Source: Hyunsoonleella pacifica (GTDB lineage Bacteria; Bacteroidota; Bacteroidia; Flavobacteriales; Flavobacteriaceae). From it: a stretch of DNA of 64,000 nt. Under the pieces are notes generated by a model. The model saw nothing but the letters and a program-made list of their open reading frames with translations. It ran no database searches and had not been told where the DNA came from. Position numbers and translations under genes: made by a program. The stretch lies in contig NZ_SIRS01000004.1 of assembly GCF_004310335.1 (NCBI RefSeq), positions 289,856-353,855 of the forward strand, read 5' to 3'. Every line of letters starts with the position of its first letter. Positions within the stretch are counted from its first letter, which is position 1. Shown here piece by piece: positions 31,633 through 40,366 of this stretch.

Positions 31633-31650
31633 TACACTGTTACTAGTGTA
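31633..31650. promoter_or_regulatory. Candidate operator upstream of xylB
   Basis: TACACT (31633-31638) and AGTGTA (31645-31650) form a perfect inverted repeat with a 6-nt spacer, 53 bp upstream of xylB. The size suits a dimeric regulator; no regulator gene is adjacent. Confidence 0.45.
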
Positions 31651-31782
31651 AAGCTCTAAAATATAATAATGGTTTCTACGAAAAATTTAAGTAAGCAAAT
31701 TATCTCAAAATTTTGTTAAGTACTTACCTTTTTTAACGACATAGTATAGCAAGATGTTTATATTTACATTAAAAACCACATA

Positions 31783-32118
31783 ATGCAAAAAACATATTAC
31801 GACCCCGCAGACTTAAGAAAATTTGGGAAAATAACAGAATGGAGCGAAGATTTAGGGAATAAATTTTTCGAATATTATGGTAAAGTTTTTGAAGAAGGAG
31901 CCTTAACCGCACGAGAAAAATCCTTAATTGCTCTGGCTGTTGCTCACACAGAGCAATGCCCATACTGTATAGATGCTTATACCAAAGATGGGCTTCAGCG
32001 CGGAGTAACTAAAGAGGAAATGATGGAAGCGATACATGTAGGTGCTGCCATAAAAAGTGGCGCAACCTTAGTACATGGTGTACAAATGATGAATAAAGTA
32101 AATAAATTAGATGGGTAA
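31783..32118 (+). CDS. Arsenosugar-associated peroxidase-like protein (CMD/AhpD fold)
   Basis: 111 residues, carboxymuconolactone decarboxylase/AhpD-like. The redox motif EQCPYC is at residues 57-62, followed by the helical EEMMEAIHVGAAIKSGATLVHG. Annotated relatives next to arsS are called arsenosugar biosynthesis-associated peroxidase-like proteins; their role is unproven, perhaps thiol-peroxide chemistry or keeping arsenic thiols reduced (inference). First gene of the cluster; 156 bp separate it from arsS and are filled by a REP-like element. Confidence 0.85.
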   Translation: MQKTYYDPADLRKFGKITEWSEDLGNKFFEYYGKVFEEGALTAREKSLIALAVAHTEQCPYCIDAYTKDGLQRGVTKEEMMEAIHVGAAIKSGATLVHGVQMMNKVNKLDG

Positions 32119-32121
32119 AAA

Positions 32122-32235
32122 CCTCTTGGGTATTATCCACAAGGGGGCGGATCTGCCTGCAAACAGGCTTTCTGTTAATAGTTTTGGGTTCTGGCAATGG
32201 CGGGACCAAAAGCAGCCACTTCAATTCCTAACGCA
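32122..32235 (-). repeat. REP-like dispersed element, copy C
   Basis: Read on the minus strand it starts GCGTTAGGAATTGAAGTGG, continues with GCTTTTGG...CCAAAACT stem arms and GAAAGCC, and has an extra GCCTG/CAGGC hairpin near 32155-32169. The order of motifs matches the copies at 43359-43460 and 53265-53351, but it is the most divergent of the three. Confidence 0.65.
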
Positions 32236-32274
32236 AAATAGAACAACAAAGATTAATAGCTTTTTAGAAAGAAT

Positions 32275-33339
32275 ATGACAAAGATAAAGACACAATCGCT
32301 ACATAAACGAGAAAGTGCGTTAGCTAAAAGCAAAAAGCAATTAGAAATTCTATCTAATGGTATCTTTCAAAATGGAGAATTACCAACGTTTGCAAAAAAA
32401 ATAGCAGAAACCAATCAATTTCCACTTAAAGCAAAAAAACTAGAAATCCTCCAAATCAACGTTGGTTACATGTGTAATCAAGTTTGCGAACATTGTCATG
32501 TAGACGCTGGCCCAGATCGAAAAGAAATAATGACTAGAGAAACTATGCAACAATGCTTAGAAGTCATTAAAAATACTGGCGCTCATACCTTAGACTTAAC
32601 GGGAGGAGCCCCTGAGATGAACCCAAATTTCAGATGGTTTGTAGAAGAAGCCTCAAAAGCAGGAATAAAAGATTTCATTGTGCGTTCTAACCTTACAATT
32701 ATTCGTGCCAACAAAAAATATTACGATTTACCAGAGTTCTTTAAAAAACACAATGTACATGTGGTAAGTTCTATGCCACACTGGACACGTGGAAAAACCG
32801 ACAAACAACGTGGAGACGGTGTTTTTGACGCATCCATTGAAGCATTAAAAATGCTAAATGCAATTGGTTATGGTATGCCAGAAAGCAGTTTACGTCTAGA
32901 TCTTGTTTATAATCCATCTGGAGCATTTTTACCTGGAGACCAAATGGCTATGGAAAAAGATTTCAAAAAAGCACTTATGGAAGATTTTAATATTCAATTT
33001 CATAATTTATTTGCTATTACTAATTTACCTATTTCAAGATTTTTAGATTACCTCATAGCTTCAGAAAATTACGAAGATTATATGTATCAATTAGTAGAAG
33101 CCTACAATCCCTCAGCAGTTGTAAATGTTATGTGTACAAATACCCTCTCAGTAAGTTGGGATGGTTATTTGTATGATTGCGATTTTAATCAAATGCTAGA
33201 GCTACCTGTAAATAGTAAAGTAAAACATATTTCAGATTATAATGAAGCGCTTCTAGAAGGCAGAAATATTGTAATTTCACAACATTGCTATGGTTGTACC
33301 GCAGGAGCAGGAAGTAGCTGTCAAGGTTCTGTAGCTTAA
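32275..33339 (+). CDS. arsS: Arsenosugar biosynthesis radical SAM protein ArsS
   Basis: 354 residues. Radical SAM cluster ligands are Cys67, Cys71 and Cys74 in CNQVCEHCHV; a DLTGGAPEMN motif follows. The C-terminus is Cys-rich (CDFNQM, then HCYGCTAGAGSSC), the hallmark of the family once called rSAM/selenodomain proteins. ArsS is known to join the 5'-deoxyadenosyl group of SAM to dimethylarsenic, giving an arsenic-adenosine precursor of arsenosugars. Here arsM, two associated transferases and a purine nucleoside phosphorylase lie in the same run of genes, supporting the call. Confidence 0.92.
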   Translation: MTKIKTQSLHKRESALAKSKKQLEILSNGIFQNGELPTFAKKIAETNQFPLKAKKLEILQINVGYMCNQVCEHCHVDAGPDRKEIMTRETMQQCLEVIKNTGAHTLDLTGGAPEMNPNFRWFVEEASKAGIKDFIVRSNLTIIRANKKYYDLPEFFKKHNVHVVSSMPHWTRGKTDKQRGDGVFDASIEALKMLNAIGYGMPESSLRLDLVYNPSGAFLPGDQMAMEKDFKKALMEDFNIQFHNLFAITNLPISRFLDYLIASENYEDYMYQLVEAYNPSAVVNVMCTNTLSVSWDGYLYDCDFNQMLELPVNSKVKHISDYNEALLEGRNIVISQHCYGCTAGAGSSCQGSVA

Positions 33340-33365
33340 AAAGCCCTTTAATTTTCTACCAAAAT

Positions 33366-33995
33366 ATGTCGAAAGAACTCATAATAGTCTTTGTTAAAAA
33401 CATAAAACTTGGCACTGTAAAAACCAGACTTGCCAAAACAATCGGTAATCATGCTGCATTTGAAGTTTACAAAGAATTAGTTGATATAACCGAAAAAGCA
33501 ACTTCAGATATTGAAGTAAACAAACGTATTTATTTTTCAGATGTTATCATTGATAGTAAGTGGAAAAGCTTTGACAAGTTTGTCCAGGAAGGAGAAGATT
33601 TGGGTATTAGAATGAAAAATGCTTTTACCAAAGGCTTTGAAGATGGTTATGAACGGATCGTTTTAATAGGGTCTGATCTTCCAGATATAAATGCAACACA
33701 TATTAAAAATGGCTTAAAGGCTCTAAATGATAGTGATGTTGTTTTTGGTCCTGCAGTTGATGGTGGCTATTATCTTATTGGGCTTTCAAAATTACATAAT
33801 TGTGTTTTTGATGATAAACCTTGGAGTCAATCTAACTTATTAGAGGATACTATTAAAGAATTACAATCCAAAAGCATCAATTACGATATATTAGAGACTT
33901 TAAACGATATTGATACTTTTGAAGATTTAGTTGCTTCAGAGTTTTACAAAACTAATCTTGAATTACAAGAAAAAATAAAACAGTTAAATAACTAA
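33366..33995 (+). CDS. TIGR04282-type arsenosugar biosynthesis glycosyltransferase
   Basis: 209 residues with a CofC/GT-A-like nucleotidyl or glycosyl transferase fold: FVKNIKLGTVKTRLAK at the N-terminus, GSDLPDIN with a metal-type Asp near residue 98 and DGGYYLIGL near 124. The family was named transferase 1 of the rSAM/selenodomain systems. A plausible role is to build or transfer the sugar aglycone part of arsenosugars (inference). It starts 26 nt after arsS. Confidence 0.88.
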   Translation: MSKELIIVFVKNIKLGTVKTRLAKTIGNHAAFEVYKELVDITEKATSDIEVNKRIYFSDVIIDSKWKSFDKFVQEGEDLGIRMKNAFTKGFEDGYERIVLIGSDLPDINATHIKNGLKALNDSDVVFGPAVDGGYYLIGLSKLHNCVFDDKPWSQSNLLEDTIKELQSKSINYDILETLNDIDTFEDLVASEFYKTNLELQEKIKQLNN

Positions 33996-34051
33996 ATAAG
34001 GGAACTAAGTGATGACTCAGGTTCTTATTTTTTAGTTTAAAAAATCAAATC

Positions 34052-34864
34052 ATGCTAAAATTTATAACAGAAACCGTTGATTTCCTTAAAGAAAAGGGAT
34101 TTGAAAATCCCGAAGTTGGCATCATCTTAGGTACAGGTTTAGGCCAACTTATTAATGAAGTTGATATTATAAAGGAGGTAAGCTATAATCATATCCCTAA
34201 CTTTCCAACAGCCACTGTCGAATTTCATAAAGGAAAACTCATTTTTGGGGAACTTGCAGGTAAAAAAGTTGTTGTTATGCAAGGGCGCTTTCACTTATAC
34301 GAAGGTTATACGTTGCAAGACGTAACCTACCCAGTGCGTATCATGGAAAAATTAGGTATTCACACCTTGTTAGTTTCTAATGCTGCTGGAGCTATAAACC
34401 TCAATTTCAAAAAAGGAGAGCTAATGCTTATTGAAGATCATATTAATCTTCAAGGTAGTTCCCCTTTAGCTTTTAAAGGTGTGGAACTTCTAGGAGAACG
34501 ATTCACTGATATGAGTGCACCCTATAATGACACTATAAATTCTACTTTTAAAAGTATTGCAAAAACAAATAATATAACACTACATGAAGGCGTTTATGTA
34601 AGTGTTGTAGGACCTCAATTAGAAACTAGAGCAGAATACCGAATGCTTAAAATAATTGGAGCAGACGCTGTAGGTATGAGTACCGTTCCTGAAATTATTG
34701 TTGCTAACCATTTAAATTTAAAAGTGGCTGCAGTGTCAGTTTTAACAGATGAATGCGACCCAGATAACTTAGAACCTGTAAATATTGAAGAAATCATAGC
34801 TATGGCGGCAAAAGCTGAACCAGATATGGTCACTCTATTTAAAGAATTAATTAAAACACTATAA
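34052..34864 (+). CDS. Purine nucleoside phosphorylase, family 2
   Basis: 270 residues, trimeric PNP/MTAP-type: GTGLGQL near residue 27, the EFHKGKL and MQGRFHLYEGY phosphate/ribose segments, SNAAGAIN near 114 and VGPQLETRAEYRM near 185. It cleaves purine nucleosides with phosphate. In this context it may remove adenine from the ArsS product rather than act only in salvage (inference). 56 bp after the first transferase; a weak hairpin and T-rich run lie in that gap, so partial termination is possible. Confidence 0.92.
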   Translation: MLKFITETVDFLKEKGFENPEVGIILGTGLGQLINEVDIIKEVSYNHIPNFPTATVEFHKGKLIFGELAGKKVVVMQGRFHLYEGYTLQDVTYPVRIMEKLGIHTLLVSNAAGAINLNFKKGELMLIEDHINLQGSSPLAFKGVELLGERFTDMSAPYNDTINSTFKSIAKTNNITLHEGVYVSVVGPQLETRAEYRMLKIIGADAVGMSTVPEIIVANHLNLKVAAVSVLTDECDPDNLEPVNIEEIIAMAAKAEPDMVTLFKELIKTL

Positions 34865-34953
34865 TTAAGCAGTACACAAGTCATCAGTATGCAGCAAAGT
34901 CATAGCTGCTACTTAAACTGCGTACTTCTTACTGCAAACTGAACACTGAAGAA

Positions 34954-35925
34954 ATGAGCACATATTTAGACACCACCCACGATGTATATAAAGAAGCAGC
35001 CTTAACACCAGATGTTGGCTTATGCTGTACAACAAACCCCATTTGGGAACTACCTGGATTAAAAATCCCAAAGATTATGCAAGAAATGAACTATGGTTGT
35101 GGTTCTACTGTACACGCAAGGGATTTAACCAACAATCCTAAGATGCTTTATGTAGGTGTTGGAGGAGGTATGGAATTATTACAATTTTCCTATTTTAATA
35201 GACAAAAAGGAGGTGTAGTAGGTGTAGATGTAGTTGATGAAATGTTAGAAGCATCAAGAAAAAACTTTAAAGAAGCAGAAGCACAAAACGATTGGTTTAA
35301 AAGCGAATTTGTTGAACTTAAAAAAGGAGACGCTTTAAACTTACCTGTTGAAGATAACTGTATAGACGTAGCGGCACAAAATTGTTTATTCAACATATTT
35401 AAAGCTGATGATTTAAAGAAAGCTATTGCCGAAATGTATCGTGTATTAAAACCTCATGGACGGTTAGTTATGAGTGATCCTACTTGCGAGCAACCTATGA
35501 ATGATACTTTACGAAATGATGAACGTTTAAGAGCTTTATGTCTAAGTGGTAGTTTGCCTATAGCTGATTATGTAAAAGCATTAACTGATGCTGGTTTTGG
35601 AACCATAGAAATAAGAGCAAGAAAGCCATATCGCATTTTAGACCCTAAACACTACCCTACCGATGAGCTGATTTACATAGAGTCTATTGAAGTAGCAGCT
35701 ATAAAGGATCCTATGCCTGAAGATGGCCCATGTATTTTTACAGGAAAAGCAGCGATTTATTATGGCGAAGATGATTATTTTGATGATAAAAAAGGGCACG
35801 TTTTACTAAAAAACCAACCTTTAGCTATTTGTGACAAAACCGCTGGTGCCTTGGCTGATTTAAATCGGCATGATATTTTCATTAGTGAATCTACCTATCA
35901 CTATGATGGTGGTGGCTGTTGTTAA
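34954..35925 (+). CDS. arsM: Arsenosugar-type arsenite methyltransferase ArsM
   Basis: 323 residues, Rossmann SAM methyltransferase with LYVGVGGGMELLQF near residue 65. Candidate arsenic-binding cysteines are Cys24-Cys25 (GLCCTTNP), Cys49, Cys144 (AQNCLFNIF) and Cys196 (LCLSGSLP); the last two sit where known ArsM proteins keep essential Cys. The protein ends GGGCC, as many ArsM do. It methylates As(III) stepwise to dimethylarsenic, the substrate of ArsS. Next gene follows after 18 nt. Confidence 0.92.
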   Translation: MSTYLDTTHDVYKEAALTPDVGLCCTTNPIWELPGLKIPKIMQEMNYGCGSTVHARDLTNNPKMLYVGVGGGMELLQFSYFNRQKGGVVGVDVVDEMLEASRKNFKEAEAQNDWFKSEFVELKKGDALNLPVEDNCIDVAAQNCLFNIFKADDLKKAIAEMYRVLKPHGRLVMSDPTCEQPMNDTLRNDERLRALCLSGSLPIADYVKALTDAGFGTIEIRARKPYRILDPKHYPTDELIYIESIEVAAIKDPMPEDGPCIFTGKAAIYYGEDDYFDDKKGHVLLKNQPLAICDKTAGALADLNRHDIFISESTYHYDGGGCC

Positions 35926-35943
35926 TTTAAAACCCAAATTGCC

Positions 35944-36825
35944 GTGAAATCGTTTTATCTCTATATACTAATACCTCTAGCGCTTTTTTCTTGTAAAAGT
36001 GCTAAAAAGGTTATTAACGAAACCTCAATATCTAAACAAGAAAAAAAAGTCATTGATACTATTACAACCACAAAAGAGGTTATTAAAATGACCGATTCAT
36101 TGATGGTACCTCCTGATAAAAAAGATATTGAAATTATAGAGAAACCCATTATCAAGGAAATACCTCAAGCACCTCTTAAAGTAGTTTTTGGTCACGAAAC
36201 GTTTCAAACGTTGCTTAAAAAGCATGTATCAGACAGAGGCGATGTTAATTATAAAGGCTTAAAAACAGATTGGAAAACTCTTAGAAAATACATAGACCAA
36301 CTAGGTAAGAATTTACCAGACAGTAATTGGACTAAAAACGAGAAATTAGCATATTGGATTAACGCTTACAATGCTATGACTGTTGATTTAATTTTACGTC
36401 ATTACCCAATAAAAAGTATTAAGGACATTAAAAATCCATGGAAACAACGTTATTGGCAACTTGGGGAAAAATGGTATAATTTAGACGAAATAGAACATCA
36501 AATTTTACGTAAAATGGATGAACCACGTATCCATTTTGCTATTGTTTGTGCTTCTTATTCTTGTCCGAAATTACAAAATGAAGCGTTTACGCCTTCAAAT
36601 TTAGAACAACAACTAACTAGAGCTACCAAGGAGTTTTTAAATGATCCTGAAAGAAATTCTATTTCAAAAAACAATTTAGAACTTTCTAAAATATTTCAAT
36701 GGTTTGCTAAAGATTTTAAGCAAAACGGTTCTCTTATTGATTTTTTAAATGCATACACCGAAACAGAGATTTCTCAAAGTGCTAAAAAACAATTTAAAGA
36801 TTACAGCTGGGATTTAAATGAATAA
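35944..36825 (+). CDS. DUF547 lipoprotein
   Basis: 293 residues. The start is GTG at 35944, giving a lipoprotein signal with Cys17 in LALFSC. A charged linker to about residue 75 precedes a DUF547 domain (AYWINAYNAMTVDLILRHYP, HFAIVCASYSCPKL with the conserved Cys). DUF547 has a cysteine-protease-like fold but no settled function. It overlaps the next gene by 8 nt, so it is coupled to the arsenosugar transferase. A paralogue lies at 42395-43108. Confidence 0.88.
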   Translation: MKSFYLYILIPLALFSCKSAKKVINETSISKQEKKVIDTITTTKEVIKMTDSLMVPPDKKDIEIIEKPIIKEIPQAPLKVVFGHETFQTLLKKHVSDRGDVNYKGLKTDWKTLRKYIDQLGKNLPDSNWTKNEKLAYWINAYNAMTVDLILRHYPIKSIKDIKNPWKQRYWQLGEKWYNLDEIEHQILRKMDEPRIHFAIVCASYSCPKLQNEAFTPSNLEQQLTRATKEFLNDPERNSISKNNLELSKIFQWFAKDFKQNGSLIDFLNAYTETEISQSAKKQFKDYSWDLNE

Positions 36826-37540
36826 AATCTCAATTATAATACCAGTTTTTAATGAGGCAGAATACATTACAAACCTGCTTAATCATCTTATAAAAAACGC
36901 TTCAGAAACCCATATTAAAGAAATAATAGTAGTTGATGGAGGAAGTAGTGATGATACACAAAAGGTAGTTCTCAATACATTTCCAGTGTTTGAAAAACTC
37001 AAAACTAATATTCAATTAGTAATTTCTAAAAAAGGACGTGCTAAGCAAATGAATAAAGGTGCAAAAGAAGCTACAGGTGGTGTTCTTTATTTTTTACATG
37101 CAGACTCTTTTCCTCCTAAAAATTTTGACAAATATATTATTACTGAAGTAACAAAAGGTAACAATGCGGGGTGTTTTAGAATGCAATTTGATAGTAGCCA
37201 TTGGTGGTTAAAATTAGCAGGATGGTTAACTGCTTTACCTTTTAAAGCGAGTCGTGGCGGGGATCAAAGTCAATTTATTACAAAAAAGCTTTTTGATGAT
37301 ATAGGCGGTTATGATGAGCGTTTTGAAATTTATGAAGACAACGATTTAATTAAAAAACTATATGCTAGAAAAGAGTATGTAGTTATTCCTGAATGGTTAA
37401 CTACATCTGCTAGATGCTACCAAAAAAATGGCGTTTGGAAAACTCAATTTCACTTTTGGTGTATTCACTTAAAAAGTCGTCTAGGTGCCTCTCCCAGTGA
37501 GCTTAAATCCTACTATAAACAGAATTTAGTAAAAACTTAA
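36818..37540 (+). CDS. TIGR04283-type arsenosugar biosynthesis glycosyltransferase
   Basis: 240 residues, GT2 fold: IIIPVFNEAEYI at the N-terminus, VVDGGSSDDT with the first Asp pair near residue 38, FLHADSFPP as the DxD-like motif near 93 and GGYDERFEIYEDNDL near 165. Once called transferase 2 of the rSAM/selenodomain systems. Probably transfers the arsenoribosyl or a related sugar unit (inference). Last gene of the tight arsM-DUF547-GT run; it overlaps the convergent phosphoesterase by 4 nt. Confidence 0.9.
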   Translation: MNKISIIIPVFNEAEYITNLLNHLIKNASETHIKEIIVVDGGSSDDTQKVVLNTFPVFEKLKTNIQLVISKKGRAKQMNKGAKEATGGVLYFLHADSFPPKNFDKYIITEVTKGNNAGCFRMQFDSSHWWLKLAGWLTALPFKASRGGDQSQFITKKLFDDIGGYDERFEIYEDNDLIKKLYARKEYVVIPEWLTTSARCYQKNGVWKTQFHFWCIHLKSRLGASPSELKSYYKQNLVKT

Positions 37541-38268
37541 TTCTTATTTCTTCCTTTTTCATTAGGATATAAATCCTTAACTACACCACTTTGAAACACT
37601 TCTTTAGTATCTATATTTATTGCTGATAACTTTCCAAAAAAAGCAGCTCCAGTATCTATATTCCAAACGTTTATAGCGTTCATAGGCTCATATCGTTTAT
37701 AATTTATAGTTGGTGTATGGCCTATATAAATTTCTTTATAGTGCTTTAACCGTTTTGGATATAATTCAGAGTTTTTCTCAATACGTTTATCCATTGTAAG
37801 AGCCATTTCCCAAAGTGTTCTATCAAAATATAGTGTTGTTTGAAATACTTCTTTTTCTACGCCATGCATAGATGTAAATCCCGCATGTAAAAACAATCTA
37901 TTATCAGCATCTAAATGGTACATACTTAAGTTTTTAAAAAATTCAAGATGTTTCCTTTTTTCTTCATCTGAAAATCCTTCATAACTTTCCATGGTCTCCT
38001 TACCTCCATGCATATACCAAGTAGGATTTACATCTCCATTTCTCAACCACTCTTCAGCCCAAACATCATGATTCCCTTTTATAAAAACACAATTAAAGGT
38101 ATTTGAAAGCTCTATTAAGAACTGAATAACTTGCGCAGATTCGCTCCAACCATCTACGTAATCTCCCATAAATATTAGATTATCTTCCTCTTTAAGTTTT
38201 AGCGTATTCAATAATTCGATAAGCGCTTTTAAGCCTCCGTGAATATCTCCAATAGCAAAAGTTCTCAT
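37537..38268 (-). CDS. Calcineurin-like metallophosphoesterase
   Basis: 243 residues. Metal motifs GDIHG (residues 7-11), GDYVDGW near 45, GNHD near 80 and IGHTP near 205 mark a PPP-type serine/threonine phosphatase or Ap4A hydrolase-like enzyme. The substrate is unknown. It faces the arsenosugar unit and ends within its last gene, so a functional link is only positional. Confidence 0.88.
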   Translation of the reverse strand: MRTFAIGDIHGGLKALIELLNTLKLKEEDNLIFMGDYVDGWSESAQVIQFLIELSNTFNCVFIKGNHDVWAEEWLRNGDVNPTWYMHGGKETMESYEGFSDEEKRKHLEFFKNLSMYHLDADNRLFLHAGFTSMHGVEKEVFQTTLYFDRTLWEMALTMDKRIEKNSELYPKRLKHYKEIYIGHTPTINYKRYEPMNAINVWNIDTGAAFFGKLSAINIDTKEVFQSGVVKDLYPNEKGRNKN

Positions 38269-38378
38269 ACTCCAGTAGTTTTCGGCAAAACTATAGATTT
38301 TAAGTAAAAAGCAAAATGAATAAAGTTAAGTTTTGATTAATAATACTCCCGTACAATGGATAGGGTTAGTTAGTCTCA

Positions 38379-39638
38379 CTAAAAATACTGCCCTATACCA
38401 AATACAAAACCTCTTGTAGAATCTTCGGTTATACCGTGCCCATAATCTATTCTAAAAATGGCATTAAATATTTTTTTATGAATAAAGCGCACCCCTAACC
38501 CAGGATAAACTCTTAAGTTTTGGGTTTCTCCAAAATCCCCAAAATCTCCTCCTGGATTACGCCATGTTCCTGCATCAATAAAAGCATTCCCTTGAATACA
38601 AAACCAGTTTTTCTCATATAACACATGCCTGTATTCCGTATTTAAAACTATAACACCTGTACCTCGATCTATGGTATTACCTACACCTCTAATGTTTAAA
38701 TTATTATCTACAGAGAAAGGTGCAAACGGTGTATCATCGTTAGACGATAACCCCAAACGCAACCTGTTTGCCCAATTACCATGCTTGCCAATTCTGGTGT
38801 AATAGAAAAAATCATTCCATGCAATGTGGAAATCTGGTAAGGTATCATCTGTAGAAGTTACATACTGAAAGTTAAAAAGACTCCTAAAGCCTGATACATA
38901 TTGATAAAAATAGTTAAGATTATTATATTCATAAATAAACTTAGTTAACCATTTTTTTACGTTTAACTCTGGCCTATTGTTGATATTTTCCCCTCTAAAT
39001 GTATAGTCTTCTGTAAAATAATTAAAACCTGCCTCTACTCTATTTCTAAAATTAAATCTAAACAACCCCAACAATTCATAACTTTTATTGTTATAACGAT
39101 ATTGGGCAGTCTCATTATCAAAAAACACTGGCTCTAAAGTTGTTAAATCCTGATAGGTTGCTGCCAATCCTAAGTTTCGTGAAAATAAAAACGGGGCTCG
39201 AATATTAAGAGCATAAGAATCATAAATATCCTTTTGGTAAAAACCACCTACTATAATATTTCTACCTAATGCATTAAACTCATAAAGACCTAACCTATAT
39301 GCAAACTCATCCTCGTCTGTGGTATAAAAATTTACTGAAGGAATTAGAGTAAAATTTTCTTCAATATTATAAAATACGTTATAGTAATTATCATGCGAAT
39401 GAAATACTTGATAATAAGCATGAGAAATAGAAGGCATGCGCTTTAACAATTTCATATCCTCTTCTATACGTAGGGAATCTAAAACATCTCCAGGTTTAAG
39501 AGCGGCTATTTTTTTTACAAATGAAGTTTTCAGCCTTTCATTACCTTGAATTTTCACATCAGCCACAAGATTTTTTTGAGCGAATGAAATACAACCTATA
39601 CATAGAAACGTTACGTAGATTAAATAGTGTTTCATCAT
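38379..39638 (-). CDS. Outer-membrane protein with POTRA domain and BamA/TamA-like barrel
   Basis: 419 residues: signal peptide (cleavage after CISFA-Q), one POTRA-like domain at about 25-90 (ADVKIQGNERLKTSFVKKI), then a beta-barrel of the D15 surface-antigen type ending in aromatic F (FGIGQYF). Single-POTRA relatives occur in Bacteroidota with unknown cargo. It overlaps the lipoprotein gene upstream by 4 nt, so the two may work together. Confidence 0.85.
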   Translation of the reverse strand: MMKHYLIYVTFLCIGCISFAQKNLVADVKIQGNERLKTSFVKKIAALKPGDVLDSLRIEEDMKLLKRMPSISHAYYQVFHSHDNYYNVFYNIEENFTLIPSVNFYTTDEDEFAYRLGLYEFNALGRNIIVGGFYQKDIYDSYALNIRAPFLFSRNLGLAATYQDLTTLEPVFFDNETAQYRYNNKSYELLGLFRFNFRNRVEAGFNYFTEDYTFRGENINNRPELNVKKWLTKFIYEYNNLNYFYQYVSGFRSLFNFQYVTSTDDTLPDFHIAWNDFFYYTRIGKHGNWANRLRLGLSSNDDTPFAPFSVDNNLNIRGVGNTIDRGTGVIVLNTEYRHVLYEKNWFCIQGNAFIDAGTWRNPGGDFGDFGETQNLRVYPGLGVRFIHKKIFNAIFRIDYGHGITEDSTRGFVFGIGQYF

Positions 39639-40366
39639 TGGGCTGTAAAAGACTTAGTAATTACCAAATTTACCCAATTATCTAGACTTACATCCATTAA
39701 AGTGAAATTATATTGATTTCCAGAGGTTAAATTTGGTGGCGGTAATTGTGTGGTAACATTTAGGACTACATTACTAGTATTGTAATATTGAAATGTACTT
39801 TCGATAGTGTAAGTTCCAGACAATAAATTATCTTGATCATCTGAAACGACTTGAAAATAAATAGCATTATCTCCTGCCACATTATGTTCCCATGAAAATG
39901 CTGGCATTCCAGATTGTGATTGATTTATTATAACTGCATCAGTCCAAACTGAGGGTTTTGACAAGTGTTTTATTCTTATTGGGTTTGAAATTTTCAACTC
40001 TCCATCTAACTCAAATGTAACGATTACCCATTTTTCTTGCAATGAAACTTGTGTGAACATCCCTAAGTGACCATTAAAAAATGGTTCGCTTTGTATAAAT
40101 ATTTGTTTGTAATTGGAATAATCCTCATGATTTACTTGTACATCATCAGTTTCATAAAATCTGATGTTTGTTGCACCAACTTCTGGATAGTAAAATGTTA
40201 ATACCTCTCCTGTAGTTTCATCACTCGCTGCACAAGCAATTACTGCACCTGTTTCCACAATATTAGTTGAAGCGTATGTTGCTAAAGTTTGTGTAACAGT
40301 ATCGTCATTATCTGAGCAAGATAATAGGGTTACAATAAGGAATAGTAGAACGCACAGCTTTTGCAT
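39635..40366 (-). CDS. Lipoprotein of unknown function
   Basis: 243 residues with a lipobox at LLSC (Cys17), then a soluble, beta-rich sequence with no motif I recognise. It overlaps the GH113-like gene by 1 nt and the POTRA barrel gene by 4 nt, so it belongs to the same transcript. Confidence 0.8.
   Translation of the reverse strand: MQKLCVLLFLIVTLLSCSDNDDTVTQTLATYASTNIVETGAVIACAASDETTGEVLTFYYPEVGATNIRFYETDDVQVNHEDYSNYKQIFIQSEPFFNGHLGMFTQVSLQEKWVIVTFELDGELKISNPIRIKHLSKPSVWTDAVIINQSQSGMPAFSWEHNVAGDNAIYFQVVSDDQDNLLSGTYTIESTFQYYNTSNVVLNVTTQLPPPNLTSGNQYNFTLMDVSLDNWVNLVITKSFTAQ

Noticed and set aside
33996-34032. Hairpin and T-rich run between the first transferase and the phosphorylase
   Set aside because: The stem is interrupted (GAAC/GTTC plus AGT/ACT only), too weak to list as a terminator, though it may lower read-through.
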